The position numbers and the translations under genes were made by a program. A DNA stretch of 64,000 bases from Granulicella sp. L46 (GTDB lineage Bacteria; Acidobacteriota; Terriglobia; Terriglobales; Acidobacteriaceae), in the NCBI RefSeq assembly GCF_009765785.1, contig NZ_LMUT01000003.1, forward strand, positions 297,570-361,569, given 5' to 3'. The notes under the pieces are model-generated. The model saw nothing but the letters and a program-made list of their open reading frames with translations, did no database searches and was not told where the DNA came from. Positions 55,237 through 64,000 of this stretch are shown here, one piece after another (position 1 is the stretch's first letter; each line of letters opens with the position of its first letter).

Positions 55237-56127
55237 TCAATCATGATGGTCCTTGGATCCAATGGTTAGCACAGGGCAGACCGCTTTCGTGAGCAATTGG
55301 TATGCGAAGCTGGTGTGCAAATGCCGGCCAAACTGCGAATCTGGGTGGACCCCAAGGACGATGAGCCCAGCCGTCTCGGCCTCAGCCCGCGTCACGATTT
55401 GATCGAGCGTAAGTCCGTGCCGCAGTTGGAAAGCCGGTGTGCACCAGGATTCTGCAATTTCGGGAGCATCACGCTTGAGTTCGTCACAGTACAGTTCAGC
55501 CGTCTTGTATGCAATGTCTGCGTCATTTTCCAGCGGTGTGGGCGCCAAATGGCATACTTCCACCGGGACGTTGAACTCGGAGCCCAGCCACAGGGCAAAG
55601 GGGGCAGAGGCAGCAGCTTGTGGCGTGAAATCGGAGCAATAGAGAATTTCGCTCAGGTTGAGTTGCAGATCAATCCCGGCTAACACGTGAGCACCGACCG
55701 ACAGCGTAGGACAGGACACCGACAATAAGATTTTCTCTGTATTTGATCCGATCAGAAGGTGGCCAAGACCGCGATGAACGCCATGCACACCGAGTATCAG
55801 AAGATCCGGCGCAACCTCTTTCACGGCGGCAAGCACAACCTGACAGGGTGTCCCATCTTTTATGAGGATATCAACTTCAATTCCTGTTCGGCGCACTCCG
55901 GCGGCGAAGGCCTTGAGACGCTCTTCGGCCGCTTGACGCGATAGGCTCGCCCTGGCAGTCACCAGTTCGGCCGCCTCTGCCGACGGTGGCAGTTCGACTG
56001 CGTGCAAGAAGACCAGCGTAGCTCTGAACCTATGCGCGAATGCGACCGCATAATCCAAGGCCAACCGCGAACTCTCGAGAAAGTCTGTCGCAAATAAAAT
56101 CCGCTTGATTCCGAAGGTCTGCTTCAT
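55237..56127 (-). CDS. tandem universal stress protein (UspA x2)
   Basis: A 296-residue protein made of two UspA domains (about 1-150 and 155-296). The first starts GIKRILFATDFLESSRLALDYAVAFA and has the nucleotide-binding pattern LLILGVHGVHRGLGHLLIGSNTEKIL; the second ends AETAGLIVLGVHPDSQFGRHL...VCPVLTIGS. A GG/GH-type ATP loop is present in the first domain. The role is undefined, and it may sense ATP or redox state. It follows a paralogue by 28 bases and lies between two efflux units. Confidence 0.92.
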   Translation of the reverse strand: MKQTFGIKRILFATDFLESSRLALDYAVAFAHRFRATLVFLHAVELPPSAEAAELVTARASLSRQAAEERLKAFAAGVRRTGIEVDILIKDGTPCQVVLAAVKEVAPDLLILGVHGVHRGLGHLLIGSNTEKILLSVSCPTLSVGAHVLAGIDLQLNLSEILYCSDFTPQAAASAPFALWLGSEFNVPVEVCHLAPTPLENDADIAYKTAELYCDELKRDAPEIAESWCTPAFQLRHGLTLDQIVTRAEAETAGLIVLGVHPDSQFGRHLHTSFAYQLLTKAVCPVLTIGSKDHHD

Positions 56128-56155
56128 GCATTCGCTCCACGTTGGATAGATTTCG

Positions 56156-57049
56156 TCATGAGGCTTCCGCTGGAGCGGGACGAATTGAAATTACCGGGCA
56201 CGTTGCCCGGGAAAGAAGTTGATATGCAAAACTCGTGTGAAGATGGCGTGCTAGTTGAGATTCGGCGTGCGCACCCAGGACGATCAAGCCCGCTTGCTGA
56301 ACCCGCGCACGATCGATGATTTCCTCAAATTCGACCCCACGACCGACATCAAACGTTGCGATCTCCCGATGAGTGTCCAATTCAGGGTGAGCCTGCCGAA
56401 TCGCCCCTTCGTACTCCTTTGAAAATTCCTGCCAGAATGCCGGATCGGTCGGAACATTGTCGGTCAGCAGTTGACATACATCGACGGGTGCGTGGAACGA
56501 TCGTCCGAGAAAAGCGGCATACGGTGCAGCCGCTGCAGCTTCTGGAGTGAAGTCAGTGAAGTACAGAATCTCTTTGAAATGCAAGTCCGGGTCTACACCG
56601 GTAAAAACATGAGCGCCTACCGTCATTGTTGGACAACTCGTAGAGAGGAGGATCTTCTCCGTGTTAGACCCGACCAGCAGGTGGGATAAGCCGCGATGAA
56701 CTCCGTGTACACCGAGAACGAGGAGATCTGCCGAGTGCCGGTCCGCCGCGCGAGTGATCACCTCTGCGGGTATGCCGTCCTCGATGAACGCTTCCACCGT
56801 GACACCAGCGTTTCGGACCCCGTGTGCAAGCGCATGCAATCGCTCATCCGCGTGCCTCCTGGTAAGGCTTGGCAGAGAGGTTTCTGTTTCCGCCTCTCTT
56901 GCCGGGTTAGAAAGTTCCAGAGCATGCACCATGATGACGGTCGCCTCAAAGTGTCGTGCGAACGCAACAGCATAGTCCAACGCGAGACGTGAACTGGACA
57001 GGAAATCTGTTGCGAATAGGATGCGATCCATTTTTGGTTTCGCGAGCAT
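56156..57049 (-). CDS. tandem universal stress protein (UspA x2), paralogue
   Basis: The product has 297 residues and two UspA domains, closely resembling its downstream neighbour (MDRILFATDFLSSSRLALDYAVAFA; LLVLGVHGVHRGLSHLLVGSNTEKIL), so the pair arose by duplication. The frame is open to 57142; the ATG at 57049 has AGGAAAG upstream. It lies 22 bases after the TolC-like gene. Universal stress proteins inside an RND locus are uncommon and suggest that efflux is coupled to energy or stress state. Confidence 0.92.
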   Translation of the reverse strand: MLAKPKMDRILFATDFLSSSRLALDYAVAFARHFEATVIMVHALELSNPAREAETETSLPSLTRRHADERLHALAHGVRNAGVTVEAFIEDGIPAEVITRAADRHSADLLVLGVHGVHRGLSHLLVGSNTEKILLSTSCPTMTVGAHVFTGVDPDLHFKEILYFTDFTPEAAAAAPYAAFLGRSFHAPVDVCQLLTDNVPTDPAFWQEFSKEYEGAIRQAHPELDTHREIATFDVGRGVEFEEIIDRARVQQAGLIVLGAHAESQLARHLHTSFAYQLLSRATCPVISIRPAPAEAS

Positions 57050-57071
57050 GATGTTCCGCTTTCCTCTTGCT

Positions 57072-58484
57072 TTACGGCTGAGATCCACTTTGAAACCGCA
57101 GTGCGGCGATGTCTGCCTCGTAGTCAAAGCGAGCGTTGGCATCGTCGATCTGTGCCTGAGTTTGTTGTAGCTGAGCCTGGCTCAACTCGACGATGGAGCT
57201 CAGTCCCAGGCGATACCGTGTATCGGCGAGATCGAGCGCAGTGTTGGCTTCTTTTACGAGCTCAGCGGCCACCGTCATCCGTTGTTGTGCCGTTTGAGCC
57301 TTGAGCCATGCTGTGCGCACGTCACGCACGATCCGATTGATGAGAATGCGGCTTTGCTCGTCAGAGGCTTTCGCACGAAGACCAGCTTCGGCCGCCTCGG
57401 AGTGGTATTTGAAGCCATTGAAGATCGGGATGCCTACGTTCACGCCCGCCGCTCCATACCAGTTGGAGTCGAAGTACTCGCTTGATCCGACGGGTGTATA
57501 TCCGACATCTCCCAGGCCCGATATGGTTGGAAATAGCTGGTCGCGTTCGGCACGGGCGAAGCGCACATCTGATTCATGAGCTGCCTTCTGAGCAAGAAGA
57601 TCAGGCCTCTGCTGCAATGCCATCGTAATAACTCCCTCGGCAGATGGAGCAACGGGGTCCGGCGGTGTCGGGTCGTCGATAAGTTGATATTGATCGTCGT
57701 TAGTGGTTCCCAGCACCTCATTAAGATTTGCCATCGCAGCGTCGTATTGGTTCTGTGCATCAAGGTCTAACAGCTTCGCTTGGGACAGATTCACCTGGGC
57801 AAAGCTCTGATCGAGCGTCGACTTTAGCTTGCTCGCCGTGAGAGCGTTGACTTGATCTCCTACATCCTGACGCGCCTTGACCGTACTCTTGGCAACCTGC
57901 AGAGTAGCTTGTGCTTCGAGTGCGTTGTAGAACGCAGTGTCAACGGTGAGAATAATATCCTCGCGCGTCGCATCAGCTTGCTGACTGGATGCCTTAGCCT
58001 GGAAAGAAGACGAGGCGACGAGGTTGCGTGTATGACCGAAGTCTGTAATCAGCTGATCCAGTTCAACTCCGGCGCCGACGTGATACAGCAGTCTTGAAGC
58101 CGAGAGAGAGCCGGTCGATATACGACTCGCTTCTTCGGCATCCACCCCCGTCAGCTCTCCGTTGAGAGTCGGGAATTCCGCCGATCGGACTACGCGGACA
58201 TGCTCCTTCTGTGCGCGAGCTAATAGATCACCAACGCTAATCCTTGGGTTGTTCTTCAGAGCAAGCTGCTCGGCCTGCTGACGGGTAAGAGTGAGTCCTG
58301 CCGCAGCTGCCGGTGGACTGGCGGAGGGAGGGTCTGCGGCAGGAGAGGTGCGGACCAGCCCCGACTGTTGCAACTGCAACTGAAGATGTGGTGCATCGGG
58401 CAAAGCCGCCGTCCTCTCTTGCGCACCGAGGGTGAGTGGAGTTGCAACGAGCCAAAGGATCAGAAACTGAATACGGTTATGCAT
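57072..58484 (-). CDS. TolC-family outer-membrane efflux protein
   Basis: A 470-residue outer-membrane factor with a signal peptide (ILWLVATPLTLGAQ) and the duplicated TolC repeat. The first is LTLTRQQAEQLALKNNPRI and the second ITMALQQRPDLLAQKAAHESDVRFARAERDQLFPTI, with long coiled coils between. It overlaps the second RND gene by eight bases. It is the only such channel in the locus, so both pumps probably use it. Confidence 0.93.
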   Translation of the reverse strand: MHNRIQFLILWLVATPLTLGAQERTAALPDAPHLQLQLQQSGLVRTSPAADPPSASPPAAAAGLTLTRQQAEQLALKNNPRISVGDLLARAQKEHVRVVRSAEFPTLNGELTGVDAEEASRISTGSLSASRLLYHVGAGVELDQLITDFGHTRNLVASSSFQAKASSQQADATREDIILTVDTAFYNALEAQATLQVAKSTVKARQDVGDQVNALTASKLKSTLDQSFAQVNLSQAKLLDLDAQNQYDAAMANLNEVLGTTNDDQYQLIDDPTPPDPVAPSAEGVITMALQQRPDLLAQKAAHESDVRFARAERDQLFPTISGLGDVGYTPVGSSEYFDSNWYGAAGVNVGIPIFNGFKYHSEAAEAGLRAKASDEQSRILINRIVRDVRTAWLKAQTAQQRMTVAAELVKEANTALDLADTRYRLGLSSIVELSQAQLQQTQAQIDDANARFDYEADIAALRFQSGSQP

Positions 58485-61400
58485 GGATCACCTCGCCCAC
58501 TGGGACTTCGCTTTGGTCTTCATGAGCTTCTTTGCGATGGATGAGCAGATAGGCTGTGGGCACCAGAAACACGGTGACGATACCCGAGACGGTCAGGCCG
58601 CCCAGAATAGCGCGAGCCAGTGGCGCATATTGCTCACTGCCCGGCTCAAGTGCGAGTGCCATTGGAATGAGGCCGAGAATCGTAGCCAGGGTCGTCATCA
58701 GAATGGGACGCAGACGCACCTTGCACGCTTCTGCAAGGGCAAGCTTGATGGGATGCCCATGGGAACGAAGCGTGCCAACGAACTCGACAATGAGGATGCT
58801 GTCCGAGACCGCAATTCCTGTCATCATGATGACGCCCATGAGCGACATGACATTGAGGGTCGTACCCGTCACGAGTAGAAACAGCACGACTCCGGAAAGT
58901 CCCGGCGGGATTGCCAGCAGGATGATGAAGGGATCGGAGAAGGACGCGAACTGGGCCATAAGGATGAGGTAGACCAAGACGATGGCGAGGATGAGACCGA
59001 TACCGAAGCTAGTAAACGAGCTGTGCATGTCTGACACTGCGCCACCTACTGCGACGGTGATCTGAGAGGAATGATGCATTCCTTTCAGCACTTGATTGAC
59101 CTGCTTGCTCACGAGTCCGAGATCTTCCTTCTTCGGCATGACATAGATATCGAAGCTGCGGCGTAGCTGATAGTGATCGACCTCCGTGGGCGTATTGATC
59201 TCCTTGATCGATGCAAGGGATTCCAGTGGAGTGGTCGTTGCTGCGCCGGGAGCTCGCAAGGGTATCTGTTTGAAGTCCGTCAGGGTTTTAATCTGGTTGT
59301 CGGGATATTGCACGCTCAAAAAATAATTATTCCCAGTCTTCGGGTCGACCCAGAAACTGGGCGCGATCATTGTGTCCGAAGTAAGGGCCGTAATGACACC
59401 GTCGATCGCTGCCTGAGGCGAGATATTCAATAGCGCCGCATGTTCCCGATTGATATTGAGTTCCAAGCCTGGGTAATCCATGTCCTGCGGAATGAGGACG
59501 TCGTTGACGGAGCTTAAAGCTTTGACTCTTGCTGCGACACTCTGTGCGAAAGCAAACGTCCCGTCGAGATCGCTGCCACCGACACGAATGTCAATGGGCG
59601 CAGGTTGTCCTTGGTTGACGACAGAATCGACGAGACCGCCTGTTTGGAAATAGGTATTCACGTCCGGAAAATCGTTGGCGAACTTCTCACGCAAACGCTG
59701 CATATAAACGAAACTGCTGGTCTTGTGATCCTCCTGGAGGCTGACCTGGATGAAGGCTGTGTGCATTCCGGAGTTGCTGGTGTAGATCGCCGAAAGATCG
59801 GGTGTGATGCCGATATTGGAGACGATCATATTCATATCTTTCGGAGCAACGACCCTGCGTATGTCGTCCTCCATCTTGGCGACGTATTGGTCCGTCACTT
59901 CGAGCCGGGTTCCAGGTGGAACCTTGACATCTACAACAAACTGCCCCGGATCTGTTCGAGGAAAGAACGCGACCCCAAGAAAAGGAAATAGCGCAAAACT
60001 GAGAATGACGAATGCAGCGAAACCGCAAACGACCAGTACAGGTCGCTCCAGGCACACTGCGATGGCTTTCTCATAGGCATGTTGTAGCCGCTCAAATTGC
60101 CGATTGAACCCGATAACAATACGTTTGAACACGTTAGGTGGAGGTGTCCTTTGTTCTGCAATCACCTCGTCGACTGCCTCTTCGGCACCTGCATCCGTGC
60201 CATGCGTGCTATGTCCGTGCCCTGGCTCCAAGCGGATAAACTTCGCGCAGAACAGGGGCACAACGGTCATCGCGACCACATACGACGCGAAGAGAGCCAG
60301 CACGACGGCGAGAGCAAGCGCGGTGAAGAGATACTTGCTCACACCGACCAGCATGATCACGGGAAAGAAGACGATGCTGGTACTACACGTGGCAGCCAGC
60401 ACAGCAAGCTGGACTTCCTTTCCTCCATTGATTGCAGCTTCGACGGGTGGCTCGCCCAGCTCCATGTGGCGGAAGATATTCTCGAGGACGACCACGGAGT
60501 TGTCGATAAGTCGCGAGAGCGCCAGTGCGATTCCGCCAAGGACCATCGTATTGATCGTGCTCGCTCCCAAATTGAGCGCGATGAAGGCGGCGAGGCAAGA
60601 AATGGGAATGGAAAGCAGAACCGATATGGTGGCGCGCACATTTCCAAGGAAGAGAAGGATCATTAGCGCCGTCAAACATAAACCGATGGTCCCCTCGTTG
60701 ATCACGTTCTTTACTGCAATCTTTACGAAGACGGATTGGTCGAAGACAACATTTGTCTTCAAGACCTTGGGAACATCCAGAAGGTGCTTTACTGCTTCTC
60801 GAATTCCATTCACGATTGCGATCGTGTTGGAGCCGCCCCCCTGCTTGAGTACTGGAATGTATACGGAGTGCTGGCCATTCACGCGAACGATATTGTATTG
60901 AAGCTGGCCCGAGTCCACCGCTTTTCCAACGTCTCCTACAAAGACGTTCCCTCCAACTTGATCCTGCTTGTCCGTCTTGATCGGCATGGCATTGATTTGA
61001 TCAACGACTGGAATCTGGCTATTCGCATAGATGTTGTAATCCTTTGGGCCGATTCGAACATCACCGGCCGGGAGAATCAGGTTCGATTGATTCACCGATT
61101 GCACAACGTCCATAACCGAGAGTTGGTGCGCTTCCAGCTTTACCGGATCGACATACACCTGGATCTGTCGATATTTGCCGCCGTACGGTTGGGGAACCGA
61201 GGCACCCGGCACATTGGCGATCTGGTTACGCACCGAGAACTGCGCAAGATCTTTCAGTTGGGTCTGGTTTAGGCCTTTACCTTCTAGCGTAACGAGGCAT
61301 ACTGGGAGATTCGAGGCGTCAAACTTCAGCACCACCGGTGGCAACGTGCCGGGTGGAAGACGCCTTAAGTTCGCCATCGCAAGGTTGGAAATGTTGCTGA

Positions 61401-61707
61401 CCGCAGCATTAGCGTCCGTACCTGGTTGAAAGTAGATCTTGATCAGACTCACCCCGGGCAGTGAGCGCGATTCGATATGGTTGATTCCGCTTCCCAGGGT
61501 AAAAAAGCGCTCATAGCTGTCGGTGATATCTGCTTCGATTTGCTGAGGAGGCATGCCCGCATAGAAGGTAGCTACCACAACGACGGGAATGTTGATCTCG
61601 GGGAAAAGATCCACCGGCATACGTGCGACCGTGGCTACCCCGACGACGACCACCATCAAACAAAACATCAGGACAAAAAAAGGATATTTAATAGAGAACG
61701 AAGACAT
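58477..61707 (-). CDS. RND efflux pump, inner-membrane permease (second)
   Basis: A 1,076-residue paralogue of the pump at 50479, alike along its whole length (FSIKYPFFVLMFCLMVVVVGVATVARMPVDLFPEINIP). It shows the same altered relay: RLIDNSVVVLENI in helix 4 (Asp about 402, Asn about 403) and GIAVSDSILIVEF in helix 10 (Ser about 968, Asp after it). It is coupled to its adaptor by a one-base overlap and to tolC by eight bases, so adaptor-pump-channel form a complete tripartite unit. Confidence 0.94.
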   Translation of the reverse strand: MSSFSIKYPFFVLMFCLMVVVVGVATVARMPVDLFPEINIPVVVVATFYAGMPPQQIEADITDSYERFFTLGSGINHIESRSLPGVSLIKIYFQPGTDANAAVSNISNLAMANLRRLPPGTLPPVVLKFDASNLPVCLVTLEGKGLNQTQLKDLAQFSVRNQIANVPGASVPQPYGGKYRQIQVYVDPVKLEAHQLSVMDVVQSVNQSNLILPAGDVRIGPKDYNIYANSQIPVVDQINAMPIKTDKQDQVGGNVFVGDVGKAVDSGQLQYNIVRVNGQHSVYIPVLKQGGGSNTIAIVNGIREAVKHLLDVPKVLKTNVVFDQSVFVKIAVKNVINEGTIGLCLTALMILLFLGNVRATISVLLSIPISCLAAFIALNLGASTINTMVLGGIALALSRLIDNSVVVLENIFRHMELGEPPVEAAINGGKEVQLAVLAATCSTSIVFFPVIMLVGVSKYLFTALALAVVLALFASYVVAMTVVPLFCAKFIRLEPGHGHSTHGTDAGAEEAVDEVIAEQRTPPPNVFKRIVIGFNRQFERLQHAYEKAIAVCLERPVLVVCGFAAFVILSFALFPFLGVAFFPRTDPGQFVVDVKVPPGTRLEVTDQYVAKMEDDIRRVVAPKDMNMIVSNIGITPDLSAIYTSNSGMHTAFIQVSLQEDHKTSSFVYMQRLREKFANDFPDVNTYFQTGGLVDSVVNQGQPAPIDIRVGGSDLDGTFAFAQSVAARVKALSSVNDVLIPQDMDYPGLELNINREHAALLNISPQAAIDGVITALTSDTMIAPSFWVDPKTGNNYFLSVQYPDNQIKTLTDFKQIPLRAPGAATTTPLESLASIKEINTPTEVDHYQLRRSFDIYVMPKKEDLGLVSKQVNQVLKGMHHSSQITVAVGGAVSDMHSSFTSFGIGLILAIVLVYLILMAQFASFSDPFIILLAIPPGLSGVVLFLLVTGTTLNVMSLMGVIMMTGIAVSDSILIVEFVGTLRSHGHPIKLALAEACKVRLRPILMTTLATILGLIPMALALEPGSEQYAPLARAILGGLTVSGIVTVFLVPTAYLLIHRKEAHEDQSEVPVGEVIHA

Positions 61708-62936
61708 TATTCACTCACCTCTTGAGCCGCAGTTGGAATAAACGCGGCGTGCGGAGAGACGAGGTCTCCAGGTTGATAACTAGTCTGACCTGAGGCGATG
61801 ACCATATCGCCGGCATGCAACCCACCGGTGATCTCCGACCGATTCGAGGTTTGAATGCCGAGCGTGACATTCCGCCTCTCCACTCGATTGGCAGGAGTCA
61901 CAACGAGCACGTAGCTCTGGTCACCGTCCTGGACTATGGCCTGGGATGGCAGGATGAGTGTGTCATTTCTTTGCTGAAGCTGAATGGTGGTCTCGGCATA
62001 CATTCCCGGATCGAGAACCAGATCGGGGTTTGGGACATCTACCTCGGTCAGCATCGTGCGGGTGTTGGTATCGAGTGCCCTCGTAAATCGGACGATCTTC
62101 CCGGTCAGGAGGCGGCCTGTGGAACTGATCTTCACCTGAACGTCGCCGCCGATCGCGATGTACGGCACGTCGCTTTCAGGCACAGGCATGCGCAACCGAA
62201 GCAAATCGCTTTGTGCCACCTGGACCACGGGGAGGGTCTGGGTGTTGGAGTCTTGTCCTGCCTGGATGAGGGACCCGGTATCGGCATAACGCATCGTGAC
62301 GACGCCATTGAACGGTGCGACGATTTCTTCATAATTGGTAAGTGTTTGGAAACGGTGGCTAGTAGCGTTCGACACCCCTAGTTCCTGTTGCATCGCCTCG
62401 AGCGAAGCCTTCGCAACGCTAATCTGTGCGGAAGCCTGCTGATCTTTGGCGCGCGCATCGTCTAGCTCTTGTTCCGCGATGAGACCAGGCCTTTGTTTGG
62501 AGGCTTCGGCTAGACGAGTGTACTCGGCGTGCAGTGCGGAATAGGTGGACTGGGCGCTGAGGACTTCGCTTTGCGCGCGGTTGATTTCCGACTGGGTGTG
62601 GCGAACGTCGGCTTGCGCTCCTTGATATTGATCCTGGAGTTCCGGTACTTCGAGTTTAGCTAGAACTTGCCCTTGATGAACTTTGTCGCCGATATCCACT
62701 CCAATCCAACGGATAAAGCCAGAAACCTTGGCATGAAGGTCGACCTGCTGATAGGGCTGAAACTGACCGGCGATCGTGAGGGAACTTGCCAGATTGCCGC
62801 GCGTCACAGTAACGACTGCCGCAGTGCGGGGTTGCTCAACAGGAGTTTTGGCCGTGCGAAAGAAAGCAAACAGCGCATAGGCTGCAAGAACAAGGACAAC
62901 AACTACTGCGATCCACAGGATTCGCTTATGCCGCAT
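61707..62936 (-). CDS. RND periplasmic adaptor (second)
   Basis: A membrane-fusion protein of 409 residues with an N-terminal membrane anchor (WIAVVVVLVLAAYALFAFF) instead of a lipobox. It has the lipoyl segment GFIRWIGVDIGDKVHQGQVLAKLEVPEL, an alpha-hairpin and beta-barrel domains (LRMPVPESDVPYIAIGGDVQVKI). The ATG follows AGGTGG. It heads the tripartite unit 62936 to 57072. The upstream gap of 164 bases probably holds the promoter for the locus. Confidence 0.92.
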   Translation of the reverse strand: MRHKRILWIAVVVVLVLAAYALFAFFRTAKTPVEQPRTAAVVTVTRGNLASSLTIAGQFQPYQQVDLHAKVSGFIRWIGVDIGDKVHQGQVLAKLEVPELQDQYQGAQADVRHTQSEINRAQSEVLSAQSTYSALHAEYTRLAEASKQRPGLIAEQELDDARAKDQQASAQISVAKASLEAMQQELGVSNATSHRFQTLTNYEEIVAPFNGVVTMRYADTGSLIQAGQDSNTQTLPVVQVAQSDLLRLRMPVPESDVPYIAIGGDVQVKISSTGRLLTGKIVRFTRALDTNTRTMLTEVDVPNPDLVLDPGMYAETTIQLQQRNDTLILPSQAIVQDGDQSYVLVVTPANRVERRNVTLGIQTSNRSEITGGLHAGDMVIASGQTSYQPGDLVSPHAAFIPTAAQEVSE

Positions 62937-63100
62937 GGAACCACCTATCGAAATGTTTTGAGCGAGTGTTGTTCCGCGAAGTAAGCTGTACCGTCGATGA
63001 CGGCTGCAACATCTTCAAGGAAGTTGGTCTGGAAGTTGGAAACTCTGTGCATCGGGTTTCTATGGAACGAGAGGAGTACGACTTCGTCGAGTAACAATGT

Positions 63101-63490
63101 TCACCGTTCACGACGCACCCCCAAGTCAGCACCTGAAGTTCCTAAAAGCCGCTGGCAAGCTTCAACGAGGGCCGATGGATTGAATCTGGCATCCACAATC
63201 TCGTCATATAGAGGATCATCGATCGCTGCAGAAAGCGTACCTAGCAGCAATATTCTCGCGGTGGGCCATCGTCTCCTGACTAATTCAGCCACCTTGGCGG
63301 CCTCGGTCTGACTAGGTGAGAGGCTGATTGTGACCAAACAAAAGCAGCCTGAATCCGACAGACAAACATCTTTGTAATCGCTTGCCACTCGAATGGGAAT
63401 ACCAAGTGTTGAAAGCAGGAGATCGCGCGAATGTCGAAGCGTTGGATCGCCTTCTACCATCAGAATTGTTTTCGTTTCGCGCGGCGTCAT
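63101..63490 (-). CDS. degenerate response-regulator receiver domain
   Basis: A 129-residue single-domain protein with a receiver-like outline. The acidic start TILMVEGDPTLRHSRDLL is normal. However, the third strand reads CLVTISLS where the phosphorylated aspartate should be, and the fifth-strand lysine is replaced in VDARFNPSAL. It therefore looks like a pseudo-receiver that cannot be phosphorylated in the usual way. The start may be at 63499 or 63490; the former overlaps the regulator gene upstream. It lies between a LysR gene and the efflux locus. Confidence 0.65.
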   Translation of the reverse strand: MTPRETKTILMVEGDPTLRHSRDLLLSTLGIPIRVASDYKDVCLSDSGCFCLVTISLSPSQTEAAKVAELVRRRWPTARILLLGTLSAAIDDPLYDEIVDARFNPSALVEACQRLLGTSGADLGVRRER

Positions 63491-63492
63491 AC

Positions 63493-64000
63493 TCAGCAAG
63501 TGGCACCTGCTTTCGAGGTGGCAATTGGAACGACTCTGGTCAAGGATTCATGTGATCGATTTCTAAGGCTGAGTCGGCTTGGTGCGAGTCGGCTCGCCCT
63601 TACAAGCTCAAGTAATTGCGCAGCGGGTCCCCTGGGCTCAGGTCCATGAAGCAGTGCAATGCTGAGCTCGCGTCGAATCGGACCGTTATCGAGCTGTACG
63701 GTTCGTATGCAACCCAATTCGAGCGTCTTGGTCAAAGCCATCCTAGGAACAAATCCCACGCCCAGGCCTGCTTCAACCGCAGCAATAATCCCTTCATTGG
63801 AGCTTATGTCGATGGAAGTGCGTAGCTGGCTTCGCAGAACGCCGTTACCTTCGAGATACTCTTCGACAAAACGACGCATGCCAGAACCAACCTCTCGAAG
63901 CAAGATGGGTTCTTGGACCAATTCCGCTGCAGTAAGAATGGATCTCTTCGCCCACCGATGGTTCGATGGAACGATGAGCTCCAACTCGTCTTCTCCAAAC
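63493..64000 (-). CDS. LysR-family regulator, C-terminal part (cut by window edge)
   Basis: The frame is open to the window end and gives the effector-binding domain of a LysR regulator: FGEDELELIVPSNHRWA, then REVGSGMRRFVEEYLE, NEGIIAAVEAGLGVGFVPRMAL and RRELSIALLHGP. The DNA-binding domain lies outside the window. The product is on the same strand as the efflux genes and is their likely regulator. The related CysB/CbbR-type subgroup is suggested by the GSGMR segment. Confidence 0.85.
   Translation of the reverse strand, partial: FGEDELELIVPSNHRWAKRSILTAAELVQEPILLREVGSGMRRFVEEYLEGNGVLRSQLRTSIDISSNEGIIAAVEAGLGVGFVPRMALTKTLELGCIRTVQLDNGPIRRELSIALLHGPEPRGPAAQLLELVRASRLAPSRLSLRNRSHESLTRVVPIATSKAGATC

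Overview
The window looks like a chromosomal segment of an acidobacterium (Acidobacteriota, probably Terriglobia/Acidobacteriaceae). This is inferred from gene content, from the GC-rich codon use of the left third, and from intergenic repeats of the 'GTCATTCCGAGCGCAGCGAGG' and 'GGGGCTTTAGCCCC' type that I associate with this group. No taxonomic search could be run.

Region 1 (1-18,800) is ordinary chromosome. It holds the F0 genes of ATP synthase (atpZ, atpI, atpB, atpE, minus strand), lysS, an alpha/beta hydrolase, a MocR-like aminotransferase without its DNA-binding domain, a YmdB phosphodiesterase, malate synthase, a Ku/LigD end-joining pair, a Na+/H+ antiporter, a SnoaL-like protein, methylmalonate-semialdehyde dehydrogenase and a DinB-like protein. 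Gaps carry hairpin repeats and a hexamer microsatellite.

Region 2 (18,800-36,500) begins exactly at a 45-bp 3' fragment of a tRNA-Thr(CGT) gene, broken in the anticodon loop. This is the classic scar of an integrated island, and the base composition changes to the right of it. The cargo is a YhcG-type nuclease, an HxlR regulator and an arsenic cluster (arsM-arsC-arsC divergent from arsR-acr3). It continues with a PadR-controlled envelope operon of unknown role (beta-barrel, two membrane proteins, DoxX), a dnaE2 stump, an MFS exporter, a second outer-membrane protein and a Sel1 protein. It ends in a possible defence pair, a HEPN-like protein and an AIPR protein, separated by an IS110/IS1111-type element.

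Region 3 (36,700-42,900) is a small biosynthetic cluster: type III polyketide synthase, methyltransferase, FAD oxidoreductase, DUF2306 and YceI proteins, plus a GNAT acetyltransferase and a secreted protein. It resembles the Streptomyces srs phenolic-lipid layout.

Region 4 (43,170-49,250) is an IS21 element abutting plasmid/ICE-type genes (ParB-like, DUF6908, ArdC-like). The ParB-like gene runs into the IS21 end and takes its stop codon from it. A hairpin-rich leader precedes the ArdC-like gene.

Region 5 (49,255-64,000) is one long minus-strand efflux locus: LysR regulator (cut by the window edge), pseudo-receiver, adaptor, RND pump, TolC-like channel, two tandem universal stress proteins, a second adaptor, a second RND pump and a HEAT-repeat protein. 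Two pumps appear to share one outer-membrane channel.

The most interesting candidates are the tRNA-bounded island, the HEPN/AIPR pair, the PadR-controlled envelope operon with twin operators 21 bp apart, and the paired RND/USP locus with an altered proton-relay signature.
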